This document shows positions 37,446 through 48,960 of a stretch of DNA of 64,000 nucleotides, piece after piece. Numbering within the stretch: the stretch's first letter is position 1; every line of letters begins with the position of its first letter. The position numbers were made by a program, and so were the translations under genes. The DNA is from Callipepla californica brunnescens (taxonomy: Eukaryota; Chordata; Aves; Galliformes; Odontophoridae), in assembly GCA_023055505.1 (NCBI GenBank), contig JALIRH010000013.1:2728001-2792000 (forward strand), given 5' to 3'. The notes under the pieces are model-generated. The model worked only from the letters and a program-made list of their open reading frames with translations. It was not told the origin of the DNA and did no database searches.

Positions 37446-40400
37446 CTAAAAATAGCGTGGCAAATCATCACCGTAGTGATTCTGCTTTCTCAGATACACA
37501 GCAGTTCCAGAGACTAACAGCACCTCTGGCCAGAGAGCTGCAGCTGCATGTCCCAGGCTGTAGCTCACTGTCTGCACATGAAAATGACTCTGTGCACGGT
37601 GCCCGTATGCGGTGCGTGTGTGCGAGCACATTTCCACACTGATGCATCTGTATAATCCACACTTCCTACATGAATTAAGCCAAAGAGTGATCACAATGCG
37701 TTATTTAAATATTGCCAGGGATCAGGAGGTCCAGAAAGACTCCAAACCCCATAAAGTGATGCTAAGCAGGATTACTTGCTGGCAGTGTGTGGATACAAGT
37801 GTAAGCTGATTATACATTTCCATGACCTACATATGCGCATAAGGAAGAGCCACTGTCCTCCCCCTCTTCAAACAGAATCAAATCAAACTGTATACTTGCC
37901 AGTGATGGATTCCAATTCACTTTCTTCCTTCCTTTCTCTTTAACAAACAAAAAGGAGCGAGAGATGAGAGATAGGCTTCAGCAGCTGAAACAAGGTGGAA
38001 CTGCTGAGCTGCACAAATAACCACGGCGCTGTGTCAGTGGCATTCAAAGCACTAACAGCAGGGATCAATTGAAAAAAGGTAGGGAGAAGTGTGAATCTGG
38101 AGGCAGACACAAGGTCACAGCAGCTGGTGGGAGAAAGCTGAGCGATAGAGGGGGGGGTAAAGAAAAAAGGAAAAAACCCACCAGGGACCATTCAACATTC
38201 ATGGCATAACATCCTTGCAGTAGTTGGTACGCTCCTACCTACTTACTGGTAATTTATATTATACTGCTTGTAAGTAAAGAAGGAAGGAAACACAGCTAAT
38301 TACAACAAGGTGCTACATACACAACGCAATGCCGTTGCTGTGCCTTACAGGTCAAGGGCAAGCAGCCTGTGTTCTCCTGCTCAAAAGAGGCTAAATAATG
38401 CAGTAACTCTGTTTGCAAAATCATACAAGCAAAACAAATGTTATTTTTCATGCACAGAGCAGTTACATTTCTTCACGCATATGATCTTCAATTATTAAAG
38501 GCAATGTGATGTCAAGAATAGAACTGCAAAAACAATGAGGGGCTGAGGACAGCTTCTACATTCAGACTTGGAATTGGCTTTACATGAAGACTATAATAAG
38601 CAAACACTTCCCAAAGCAGAAAAAATGTTAAGTGGCTTGTGGTACGTACCTGAGGTACACAGAGACCTTTAATTAATGCTGCTGCTAGCTTTAATTCAGG
38701 TACAGGCATGCCTGCGAGCTCAAGCTCAAGGAGCCACTCACTCTTCACAGCATTACATTTTCAGTGTGAGAAACTGAGCGAGTGTTGGACTGTTTGCAAC
38801 ACAGTGCTGGCCTCTGCCAGGAAGGGATCTAACACTACTGTCAGGGGATAAAACACACTGGTTGGAGCATGTTTTCCTCTGCCCAGGTTAAGAGCTGTTC
38901 AATAGGGATATAATAGAACCTGTAAATCTACTCTGACTCAAGAGCAGTGTATCTGACGTTGAAGATACTGAGCTGTCAGAGTGCACATAACCCAAACACC
39001 GAACACTAAGCATCTGGGTATGGATAACACGGTTAAAAAAAAATCAACATTTAAAATCAAGTACAATAAAATCAGGCCACACTGCAGACTACTCCAAACT
39101 CTCCTTTAAATAGGCACTGGAATGCATCACCTGCTCCTTCTTAAAAAGCAAGATCTAAGGAAATTGTGTTGTGCTTGTGCTGCCATCACAGATGAACACC
39201 CCAGGTGATTCAGGGCCAGATCCTGCAATCCTTAACGCAGGAAAGATGCCAGTTACTGTTCAGACACATTTTACATAGCCAAGAAGTGAGCCTCATGGGG
39301 ATGGGAATTTCAGCAGTGCAGGTGGACTACAAAACCCTCCTCCTGTCCACCTCAGTGCAGTACTGACGATTTCTAAGCACAGGAAAGTCAGACAGAGATG
39401 AGGAGATCAACCCCAGCACAAAGCGTGGAAGCAGAGAATCAGACCCAGTCCTGCAGCTCTTCCAAATCTGGGCAAAGAATACACAGCAGAAACGCTCAGT
39501 GGTTGAGAAAATTAACTAAAGAAAAGAAACCAACCAGAAAACACCATGTGCCAACAGAGGAGGAGGCTGAAACCCAAGAGCAGCCATAGTCCAGACCTGA
39601 TAACCCTCTGCACACAAACGCCTACAGCCAGGTTTCATCATTAAATACGATGTGACTGCATGTAATTACTACCTTCATTTTTATAGCTCCTTCAGCAGCC
39701 CTGTCCTATTCAGCATTAGCTGAAGCTTCATTAAAACAGACAAATGTTACAGGTCTAGCTTTTGCAGTGCCTTGCAGAAGGAAAAGGTGGAGATTAAGCT
39801 GGCTAAGACAACATTTAACCCAATAACTGTAGCATAAATAGGGTCCGAAGGTTTGATCAGATGAATTAACAACTTTACTTTTTATCTAACAATGAGAAAC
39901 CCACAAAGATCACAGGCAAGCTTTCCTTAGCCCCTCAATTCCTGCAGCTTGCTCTAAGAAGCCAGCTCTTCTCGCCTATATTGGACATGAATCACAAATG
40001 CTATTGCGCCTGCCAACATTTCTCTGAGGAGGAGGAGGATTTCCTCCCCACCTTGCTAGGGAAAGATGGCTCCTGCAGAATACACACACCAGAACAAATC
40101 AGCGTGGTATTGACCTGTTTGGATGCCAAGTCATTAACACACAAATAGAAAGCCTCACAAACACCGCACAGAAGAAAGAAAAAGATGGTTTGCAATAAAG
40201 GCAAGGATGATCTGCTCAAAAAAGGTCAAGCTCTTGTCAGAACAGGAAAAATTATGGCATACGTGTAAGCAGTAGGATCTTCAGATTAAACTGAGGAACA
40301 CACCTTCATTTCAGCTAAGGGCAGGTGGACTATGTATCTTAGGCATAAAGAGAGGAAGATGTTTTCAAACAAAGCTTGAGGCAACATTGGAGAATGCCAA

Positions 40401-42976
40401 GGTTCCCATCCAAAGGAGGAACCAGCAAGGGATGAAGGGAGCTCTGGAGACCTGAAGGCAGGGTAACCAAGTGCAAAGGCACGAGTTGGCTCGCAAGCTT
40501 ACACAGCTCCCGAACGGTGGGGCCAACTTCTGCTGACACAGCATTGTCGTGAGCATGTCCCAGTATCAGCTGGAAAGGCTGCCAAGAGCACAGGCAGAAG
40601 GGCTGCAGCAGCACGGCGCTGTCGTGGCTCAACAGCAATGGCAGAGGTGGGAATGGCACCTTCACTGCAAGCCAACCCTTCGTGTGGATGCCAGGCAGGT
40701 GTACCCTGACAAACATCTCCCCCACCACAAGCACGAGTGCACACAGACACGCTCCACAGATCTCAAGATGTGCATGCAAAATGCTGCTTTTCCCACGATT
40801 TCTATTATTTTGCCTTATAAAACTATTGCATTCTGCATGCTGCCTGCCAGTTGGCCGCGTTTCAGAGCTACTCCAGCCCACGCAGCTAGTTTTTTTAAGG
40901 CATGAAAAAGTTTATAAAAGAAGCCCAAACAACGCTATAATCTTGATTAAACCTAAATTACCCCAATTCTTTTCTATTAGGAAGGAATCAGCATGCTAAT
41001 CCCAATGTTCTGAAAACCAAGAAACGCTTAAGGCAGAATTCAAGATGTTTTTATCTGCCTCTCCCCACTGGCATGTATTTTATGCAACAAGAACATCCAC
41101 AGGCCTGTCTCCAGTAGGCAATCTCTCTCCTTCCATTAGAAATCACAGCAACAAGCTGCCCCTCTACAGCCCTCAGCTACAGCCCTCTGCCAGCTGCCCA
41201 AGCAATGGTCAATGCATTTTTTGCAGTTTGGATATGGGAGAAAGACACCACAACAACTGCTTTGCACAGTGAAGTAACATCACTCCAGTGCCTGATTGAT
41301 GGTTCACCACCTCCAAGAAAAGGAGAGGAGATTCCAGAGATCCAACACTTGAATACAGCCATCTGACACCAAGCACCTGCTGGTACCAATGCCCCCAGGT
41401 TACAGAACACATAAGGCAGAAGTCATCTCCTCCCAAAAGTGGCCTATCACTGATGGGCATTCTGAGTCACAGAGGAAATACATGGGTATGCATCCTCACC
41501 TGTGGTGGCCCAGCTGACAAACGTGATCCTCAGCTTCCCCAGAAGGGCTGGAAATTCCTCCCCTGCCCCTGGCCTGCGCTAAGCTGGGATCACTCCAAAA
41601 GCCAGGGCACAAGGGCTGCCCCAGCCCCTCTTCTGGCACAGTTTGCCTACCTTCACCCAATCTGAAAACCAGAAGCAAGAAGCAGAGATACAGTCTAAGT
41701 AGGCAGGCTGCACCAAGCACTGCATCTGCTATCAAGACCTGCACAACGTGGGGCATCCCGCGGGAGCAATCCTCATTCCCCTGAACCTGCTCTATCCCAC
41801 AGCACCAAGGGAGCCCAGCTAACAGCCAGAGAACCAAGCCCTCACATACCCAGCCAGTGACACCCTGTCTCTGTCACTGACAGATCAAGTGCTGCACAGG
41901 CTCTCCCTCACCACGAGTTCCTTTCAAATAACTCAGGATCTCCAGCATCAATTCCCTTCCCCTCACCTCCATCAGCCCCCGTAGTGCTGCCCAGCCAGCA
42001 GAGCTCCACACGTCTGTTCCTCTCCAGCGAGCACCACACCGTATCACAGGGACTGGAGATAATGTTGTCATAACTACATCTTTGTGTTTGCAATGAAGTG
42101 CGAGCTCTTACTCACCTCTCTTTTTATTAGATAAAAATCCTTTCAAAATTGGTAAATTAATGGCTACACGCCAGGCGTGCAGCCCTACAGACATGAGCAG
42201 AAAGCTTAGCAGGCTTTGTTCCAAACCTCCTTTGCTAGTAATAGCCCTGATGAAATTCAGCGATGGTGGAGATTTTTAAAACGTTACACTTACAGCACTA
42301 ACAGATCTTAAATTTACTTTTTATGGGGTATTTTTAGAACCCTCTCTAAAACAGCAGATCACCAGCTCCCATGGCTGCCATTAAATGTCAGCTTCTGACA
42401 GTTTCCATACAGTTGCATCTGAGACAACAGTTTCTGTCTGTAATTAGGACAGTGAGTGCTGTAAACCTGAGGTGGCTGCTGGTGAATGCCAGCTTCCTAA
42501 GGCAGGTCACTGAGCAGCTGGACGAACAAGGCCCGGAGTGTCTTGCTGGATCCCTGTGAACCAGAACATTCTGGTGAAACAGAGCTGGGAAATACAAGGA
42601 GAAAGTTAAATGATGCACAGCCAAAGCCATCTTCTCATTTTTGTTGTTCACACAGGGCAAATGAGTAGACAATCTTTTGGCAAGATTTAAGTAGTTTATG
42701 TTTTTTGCAAAGGAATCTCAAGAGAGACAAATTAAGATACTTCTCCTTTGCTGCAGGAGCTGGCAGTTGGGCACAGAGTTCCTCAGCAGCACCGACAGAT
42801 GAGGAAAATCAAGGTATTCATCTTTTTCTTTTTTTTTGCTGCTACATCCTTTCTCCTTCATGGAGATTGATTCCAAGTTCACACTAATCCCAATGAGTTC
42901 TCATCAGCAGATATATTCACTAGCCTGCAAAACCTTCAAGCTTCACATGCCATCATTTTTCTATCAGAAGAGAAAG
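37446..42976. other. non-coding DNA, possible decayed coding patch at 40.3-40.9 kb
   Basis: Mostly unique sequence. At 40339-40881 the minus strand is open for 180 codons, and on the plus strand broken frames read as Q-, E-, K-rich helical-looking pieces (for example KLEATLENAKVPIQRR, then NQVQRHELARKLTQL) separated by stops. This could be an old dead gene copy, or chance. A G8 run lies at about 38150. No other element is seen. Confidence 0.4.
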
Positions 42977-43145
42977 AAATCACAGAGTGGCAGTGGCTGG
43001 AAGAGATCACTGAGTCCAATCCCCTGCTAGAGCAGGTTCCCTTAACAGGTTGCACAGATGGGCATCCAGGCAGGGCTTGAATATCCCCGTGGAAGGAGAC
43101 TCCACCACCTCTATGGGCAACAGTGCACCTTTGTTCTGTCCCAGT
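42977..43145 (-). mobile_element. CR1 LINE, 3'-end fragment, antisense
   Basis: Plus-strand reading gives the reverse complement of the CR1 3' region: AATCACAGAGTGG, GAGATCACTGAGTCCAATCC, CCTGCTAGAGCAGGTTCCC, AGGTTGCACAGATGGGCATCC, TTGAATATCCCCGTGGAAGG and AGACTCCACCACCTCTATGG. The 3' terminus is near 42977 and similarity fades after about 43130. The copy is short, non-coding and immobile. The 212-codon plus-strand frame starting at 43050 begins inside this repeat and is therefore spurious. Confidence 0.9.
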
Positions 43146-45088
43146 AAGGATCATTCACATAAGAACATGAGCCAGTGGGCAGGAGGACTGACATGGGATG
43201 TGCAGAAAAAGGACATACAGCTTTGGCCATACAATGTCCACCACCTCTCCATCACCCCAGGAAAGTCTCATGTCATCCCTAGTAGGGAAAACTGTCTCTG
43301 TCTCTCACAGCCCCATATACACAGACAAACCGGACACTTCGTGCCCCTCACATCTTTCCCTTTTCTCCTCAGGTGCAGACTTCACCCAGGTAGCCAGACT
43401 GCACTGTGGGCTGGCTGTGCTGTTGCTCAGAAGTGCCAAGGTGCTACAAATAAAATGGTGGTAAGCCTTGAAGTGCAGCACATGTTGTTTTCCATACACC
43501 ATGAGAACGCACCTCAGGTTTACCATGTAAATCTCCTCCACCCGGAGGTCTCTCCAGCCTTGTCTCTGAAAGACAAATCGAAGGCTGCCCCCTGTCCTTT
43601 GGCAACAGCCCCGAGCCTCAGGAGCTCTGCAAAGCTACTTCTAATGCTTGTGGCACACTTCAATAGGATTTTGTACTTGCACTTGTGACACCACAACTGA
43701 ATTTGAATGTACCGACAGAGCAGCTGCTAGGGCAAGCAATTTCTTCTGATGCTCAGAAAGCAAAGGTATTTCAAAATATAAGAACCAAGCCCAAGTTTAA
43801 TGACTTCTCAACGTTCCTAAAAGAATTGTAATTTTGAGAATGTATAAAAGAGAATATGCTGGACATGCTAATTGCATCCTCTGTCCTCAAAGACCAAAAG
43901 GGAAAGCAATTATCACGTATACTCAACAGGCTACAGCACCAAAATACCCACCAGCATCAGGCAGCAGCTCCACTGGTACATTAGCTAAAGCCTGTTGTCT
44001 TTGTACAGTCAGCAGCTGAAAAAAGTTTGCTCGAGGACATAGCACAGGAGGGAAAACACACTGAGTACAGCTGGCATGTCAGCCTGAGCTCACTGTGTGC
44101 TGTGCAGCCAGGAGAGCCTGAGCTTTTTCATGTGCTCCAATGACTGACGGCACTTCACAGTCCACTCAGCCCAACTCCTCTCCTGAAAACATCTAAAATA
44201 ATTAGAAGACAGAGCACAGTTTTACAACAGGTTGAGGACAAGGAGTGAAAACAAAGCAGTATGATCTCTCACACATTCCGAGGAAGCCCCTTTCACTGGG
44301 GGTGTGCTGCATGAGAGGCAGCAATTCAGCAGTGCATGTGAATAACCTCCTCCTCCAGCATGCACGTGGGACACCATGGTGCTGGGGAGAGCAGCAGCTG
44401 CCACGCAGCCCCTGCTCCACGCAGGCCTCCAGTCGTGCAGGCAAAATTGAATTTTGCCACCCATGAATCAAGACTGGGCTGCTCCAGCTGGTGGAAGGTG
44501 CAGGAGGAGGCAGACTGCTGTTCCTGCATCCAGAGATGGGACAGCAGAAAGTCAGCAACAGCAGGTGCTGGGACCAAGCCATCTCCTCCACCAGCAGTAT
44601 GCCCAGCCCTGTTCCACACGCCCTACCCAGCTCACTGGGGCTCTGGCACCAAGGAGGAGGCAGCAGAGAAGCAGCTGCCCAAGCACCCTCCAGCTCTGCC
44701 CAGAACTGCCCATCTTCACACCTCACTTCAGGCACCTGCAAAAATCAGCACGAGAGAGGCACAGGAAGCACCAATTCACCCAGCTAGGGAAAATACAGAT
44801 ACCTCTGCAAAGGTTCGGACTGTTTCCAAAGCTGTATTCTGTATGCCTTCCTAAAAAACAGGAAAAGAATTGCTATCAGTACGATATGAACAAAGCATGG
44901 AGAAGCTGGGTCTTTGAGTAGTAGCTTAAGCATTGCAGCCAGCTCCCTAGGTCAAGGAACGCAGACAGCTTTGATAAGGAAAACAAGCATCCAGCTTGCT
45001 TTGGCATAAATCATGTTTTATGAAAAGCACTGCAATCCACTTGCTTTTAATTTATCCTACTGATTTAAAAATCTAGATTTTTACTTAC
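43146..45088. other. non-coding DNA, several overlapping frames
   Basis: From about 44200 to 44920 frames of 155-179 codons are open on both strands at once, in a GC-richer patch rich in CAG and CTG. No domain is visible and the composition follows the local base bias. I make no call. Confidence 0.5.
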
Positions 45089-45155
45089 TTCTTTTACACA
45101 ATGAGAAAACTGAAAGACTTTCCGGTGATAAACAAAGACGAGAAAAGTATGAGAG
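45089..45155 (-). CDS. candidate coding exon, gene not recognised
   Basis: On the minus strand a good acceptor (TCTTTCTTCTGTTGCCAG) and a consensus donor (GAA|GTAAGT) enclose 67 nt. Reading one base then 22 codons gives SHTFLVFVYHRK followed by VFQFSHCVKE, open to the donor at phase 0. An internal acceptor (GAAAGTCTTTCAG) would instead leave a 21-nt exon encoding FSHCVKE in the same frame. It lies about 1 kb downstream, in minus-strand order, of the candidate at 46117-46198, but that exon ends with one spare base while this one needs two, so they do not join directly. Unrecognised. Confidence 0.17.
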
Positions 45156-45721
45156 CTGGCAACAGAAGAAAGATACCGAAATAACCCTTTGTAGGAAGAG
45201 ATGAGCACAACAGAAGTCAGCTCCATGCAACCAACTGCACACACACTGCCATCTCAATCCAGCTAACAGCAGCAGCTCCTCTGGGTTCAGGCAAGCGATG
45301 GGGTGGGCAAATCACGTCCTGCTGATTGATGCTGATGTTTTTCTCAAGCTGAAGTTTGCAGGCTCTCCCGTACACTGCTCTGCTTACACACCTCCTAATG
45401 GATGCGACAGCCCAGTCAGCACGCCAGCACCGCTATGTCTCATTCACAGGCAGCCGACCTCCACTTCTTCCACCACAAAGCATTTTTTGGTGAATCTGTC
45501 ATCTCAGAGGGACACTTGCAGAGCAGATGTGCTTAGAGAGCATCAGCGTGCAGAGCAGTTCTGCCCTGCTGCTGTGCCAGTTTTGGGCAGCGTGATGAGT
45601 TCTCTAGCTTCCACGTTGAGTTCTGCTCTTTCAGAGGTTTGAACTACCTGCTCTTTCCAACCGAGGGAAGGCTTGGCAGACTCAAGCAAGTTCGAGTAGC
45701 TGACCTGTTGAAGACAAATTC
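45156..45721. other. non-coding DNA, nothing recognisable
   Basis: Unique sequence. A 114-codon plus-strand frame at 45298-45642 has no domain. Confidence 0.5.
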
Positions 45722-45787
45722 CACTGCGGGTTGGACCTGATGATCTCCAGAGGTCCATTCCAACCCTTACAATTCTGGGACTCTGAT
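45722..45787 (+). mobile_element. CR1 LINE, very short 3' end
   Basis: Sequence GGGTTGGACCTGATGATC, CCAGAGGTCCATTCCAACCC and TTACAATTCTGGGACTCTGA matches the last 60 or so bases of CR1 on the plus strand. No upstream body is recognisable, so this is a dead-on-arrival or eroded copy. The 187-codon minus-strand frame at 45543-46106 passes through it antisense and is rejected for that reason. Confidence 0.88.
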
Positions 45788-46116
45788 TAAAATTTCCAGA
45801 ACCTGAAACTCCTGTTTCATAAAGCAAAACACCTGCTACAAAATTAGTGCAAGCACAACCACACATGAGATCCTCCTCTGCCAGGATGGATCCCATCACC
45901 TGCTTGATGATCAGAAATAACACAGCTTTATCCCTAATGAATGCCTTCTGGTTTCTGACCAGTGACACAAGTGTGTGCAATGAGCAACACCCTGAATCTG
46001 CATGCTGAGCACTTACAGAACAGGGCAGCAGCAAAAGGAAAACAGCAGAGAGGTTTCGCATGGAGTCTAGCGGGCTCTGACACAGACCGTTGTGAGCAGG
46101 TTGCATTTTTACTTAC
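45788..46116. other. non-coding DNA, nothing recognisable
   Basis: On the minus strand the string MRNLSAVFLLLLPCS (about 46017-46061), followed by GTAAGT, resembles a signal-peptide exon. It sits in a frame that also reads through CR1, so I do not call it. Confidence 0.4.
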
Positions 46117-46198
46117 GTCCTAACACAGAAGTTTCATCGATATCAACAGGTTTCACTTGAAAGCAAACAGGATGATTACCTGCTACCTCAAAGTAAAG
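46117..46198 (-). CDS. candidate coding exon, gene not recognised
   Basis: On the minus strand a strong acceptor (a T-rich tract ending ATCTGTTTATCTCAG) precedes and a good donor (GGAC|GTAAGT) follows an 82-nt segment. Phase 0 is open and gives LYFEVAGNHPVCF followed by QVKPVDIDETSVLG, an unusually protein-like composition for this window, with acidic, aromatic and hydrophobic residues and no low complexity. It ends with one spare base. I cannot assign a family. Stop-free runs of 27 codons arise by chance in roughly a quarter of random frames, so splice sites plus composition are suggestive only. Confidence 0.22.
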
Positions 46199-48055
46199 CT
46201 GAGATAAACAGATAAAAAAAAGAGATGCCGAATGGTCACAGATGGCCATTTGTTCTCATTTTGCGCGTCTTGCACAGCACACTTTATGGACTGTAATAGT
46301 TAACTAAACGGAACAAAATTAATTCCACGCTCAAACACGGAGCCTGCGCCATGCCCTGCCCACCACGCAGCCCTACTGCTCACTGGCAAGGCACTCTGTG
46401 ACTCGCAGTGCAGAGCTGCTGCCCGCTGCCACCGCACCAGCACCACACCATAGCAGATCCCGGGTTCCTTAGCTGCAGGAGAAGTACTGCCCATGTGTTT
46501 TACAAGGGCTTTCTCAGGGCTGTTCGTATTCACGTATCGTCCTCTTCTTCCTAAGCCGCGTTTGCAGATTCTGTTATTCAGATGCACTTTTATGAAGGTG
46601 AAAGATAACAAACGGAGCCAGGCATGTGGTACTTTGCAGGACAGAAATATAATTCACCTCGCTGGAAGATGGCTTCAATGGCTTTTAAAAATACCCTATT
46701 TGCAGAGTCAGCAAAACTGCAGTTCTAAAGAAAACTTTAACAATAGGCACTTATAACCCACTCCCCCACAAGAGTGTTACTTGGAGGAAATAATGGAAAC
46801 AAATGGAAAATAGAAAAGGTACGCTCAACGTGCCACACTGCTTCCTCCAGCCAGCACTCTCCATACTCTTTTATTACTGTGCCCTGAGCTTATCACAGCA
46901 ACAAAACTGGGCCAGAGACTTTCCACAAGGTGGAATTCAGGGCGATAGGAGGAATGCAGCTGGGATCCTTTGCTGCTGGCCAGCTGCACGAGCCCGAGCT
47001 GCTCCAGAACCCAGCAGAGCCCTGCAGGGAAGGCCGCCTGGCTGCTCCTTTCAACATCAGCAAAGCAGTTCATAAATTATTAGAAACAACAAAACTGAAA
47101 CGATCGAACAAAGCCAACCCAGCTAACACATTTTTCCATTTACCACTGTGAATAAACCGATTTCAGGATGAGCGTGCATTCAGTAGAAAAAGAAATGTTG
47201 ATGGCCACGTCCAGCCTTGCTGCCTGCATGGTCCCAGCAATTGGTGTGGACTGAGGGCAGGCTGAGGACGGAGCACAGCATCCCCAGCAATGCACGGGGC
47301 TCCTCCACCGAGCAGAGAGGAAATAACTCAGCTCCCAGCATCCAACAGCTGTACTTGCTGCTCCTCACCAACACGTGCTTTGTTGTCAGTCATCACTGGA
47401 GTGATCTTCCATGTTTTCCATACAACCTGTGGTAAATTCTTCTGACTAATTCACCTCTAAATGTATCTCTATTTAAGCATCCTACAGCTAAAGATTTGGC
47501 TACAAAGCTGTTTTGTCTCTGCACTTTTCTTAGTGTTTACAATGCACACGAACTGTTTGCAGCTCCTATAAAATGCAGCGGATTCCTCTAGGAGAAGGCT
47601 AGAAAGGGGCTGACACACGAATGGATTTCTGGCATTTTGGGAAACGAAAAAGAAAAAAACGCTGTTTTTGAGTTGTTTTGGTGCTGTGCTTTCACTGTTT
47701 CTTTTGGAGGTGGCGGGTTTTGTGCCTGGGCTACTTGTTTTCATCTGCATAACACCTTTCCATTGGAATAAAAACTCAACATCCCACAGGTTTCAGGTAC
47801 CATTTTAAAAGAATCTTAGCAAGCCACGATGGAAAAGCTTTCCCAAGTTTGATGTAATCACCACCCAGGTGTACCAATACTTCACTTTCTTTGCAGATGC
47901 TGCCCCAAAACAACTCAGCAGAGACCAAGATATCAGAGGAGAAGGCCCCCAGCCCCCCTTTAAAGCCCCAACCAGAGCCCCCTCACCCACAACCGCAGCA
48001 TTCCCCCTCTGCACTGCCAGGATTTTCTGCTTGCCCACTAGTTACGTAATGCCTG
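46199..48055. other. non-coding DNA, nothing recognisable
   Basis: Unique sequence. Short frames only, with no repeat recognised. Confidence 0.5.
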
Positions 48056-48320
48056 ATGAATATTTCTGCCTTATTCATTAATCGTGATGAACACATCATC
48101 AAATTCTCTCGTGTATTCATTACTCAATATTATCCAAACAATTTGTCAGCAAATAATTCTTGCTTTATCGGTCATCTGAATTGCAAATTGTGACTACCAC
48201 AGTCATAGTCTGCCGATTATTTTTTAACATATGTAATTTATTTAAGTAACACATGCAGCCAATTTAATCTACGAGCAGTGAATTACAATTTGTGTGTTTG
48301 ACTTCAATATTCTCAGTTAC
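48056..48320. promoter_or_regulatory. candidate conserved non-coding block
   Basis: AT-rich, complex DNA dense in developmental-type motifs: TTCATTAATCG, an octamer-like AATTGCAAAT, the E-box CATATG inside AACATATGTAAT, and a dyad TGATGA-ACACA-TCATCA at 48085-48101. CpGs persist in AATCGTG, CTCGTG, ATCGGTC, GCCGATT and TACGAGC. All frames are closed. The combination is typical of vertebrate conserved enhancers. Conservation was not measurable here. Confidence 0.4.
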
Positions 48321-48476
48321 ATAAATCATGCACTCAGGAAACAAAATAACAATGTGGGACCTGAGCAAATAACTGGAAGCACACAAAATGGCCTCGTGGA
48401 GAACACCAGAATGCAGTAATACACACAAGCCAATCTGAATTCCTCTTTCTAAATACAATGAGCATTTGCAACTGTT
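48321..48476. other. non-coding DNA
   Basis: Ordinary unique sequence between the AT-rich block and the C tract. Confidence 0.5.
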
Positions 48477-48492
48477 CCCCCCCCCCCCCCCC
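48477..48492. repeat. C16 homopolymer
   Basis: Sixteen uninterrupted C (sixteen G on the minus strand). This is the most extreme homopolymer of C or G in the window, prone to length error in sequencing and able to form G-quadruplex or i-motif structures. Confidence 0.9.
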
Positions 48493-48699
48493 TTCTAATT
48501 CACTGATACTGTTAATTCGTAACAAGACCATGCCAGCAGACGTTGCCAGATTGCTTTCCACTTCCTCCTTGTATCCTTATTTAGGATATTAATTAACACT
48601 GCTTGCTATTAACTTCTCTTCATCCAGTATCTCAGAAGATATCTGTCCACCACAGACAGCAAAAGACCTTCAACTTCCTCAGCAGTTGGGAGGCAAGCT

Positions 48700-48960
48700 G
48701 CAATTAGTGGTTACCTGAATCAATTATAAATAGCCAAGGATAGCTCTCGTTACTTAATGCTTTTGATTTTATTATAAGACCAGAGATAAAACTATAATGA
48801 GGTTCACTGATAATAGGAAGTCGGTCCTCTGGGACTTGAAAATTGAAGTAAGTCGGCAGAAATTAAATGTTTATCTAGCAGATCCCAGTTTGTTCACGTT
48901 TTAATTTATAGCTCCACCTGTACTTCCACTGTAATGAGGAAACAGCCCAAATTAGCCGGA
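48700..48960. promoter_or_regulatory. candidate enhancer with MEF2 and GATA motifs
   Basis: TTATAAATAG at 48724-48733 fits the MEF2 consensus YTAWWWWTAR exactly. AGATAA near 48783 and TTATCTAG near 48870 fit GATA cores. GCAATTAGTGG and CTTAATGC are homeodomain-type cores. The block is AT-rich but complex, repeat-free and closed in all frames. A muscle or cardiac enhancer would be one reading, and chance in AT-rich DNA is another. Confidence 0.33.

Noticed and set aside
43050..43688. 212-codon plus-strand ORF
   Set aside because: It begins inside an antisense CR1 3' fragment and shows no domain, so it is a by-product of repeat and local base composition.
44202..44921. Group of 155-179-codon ORFs on both strands
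   Set aside because: All open at once in a CAG/CTG-rich patch. No frame is preferred and no domain is visible.
45543..46106. 187-codon minus-strand ORF including a signal-peptide-like MRNLSAVFLLLLPCS
   Set aside because: The frame reads through a CR1 3' end. The hydrophobic run comes from CTG/CTT-rich DNA, although a GTAAGT follows it.
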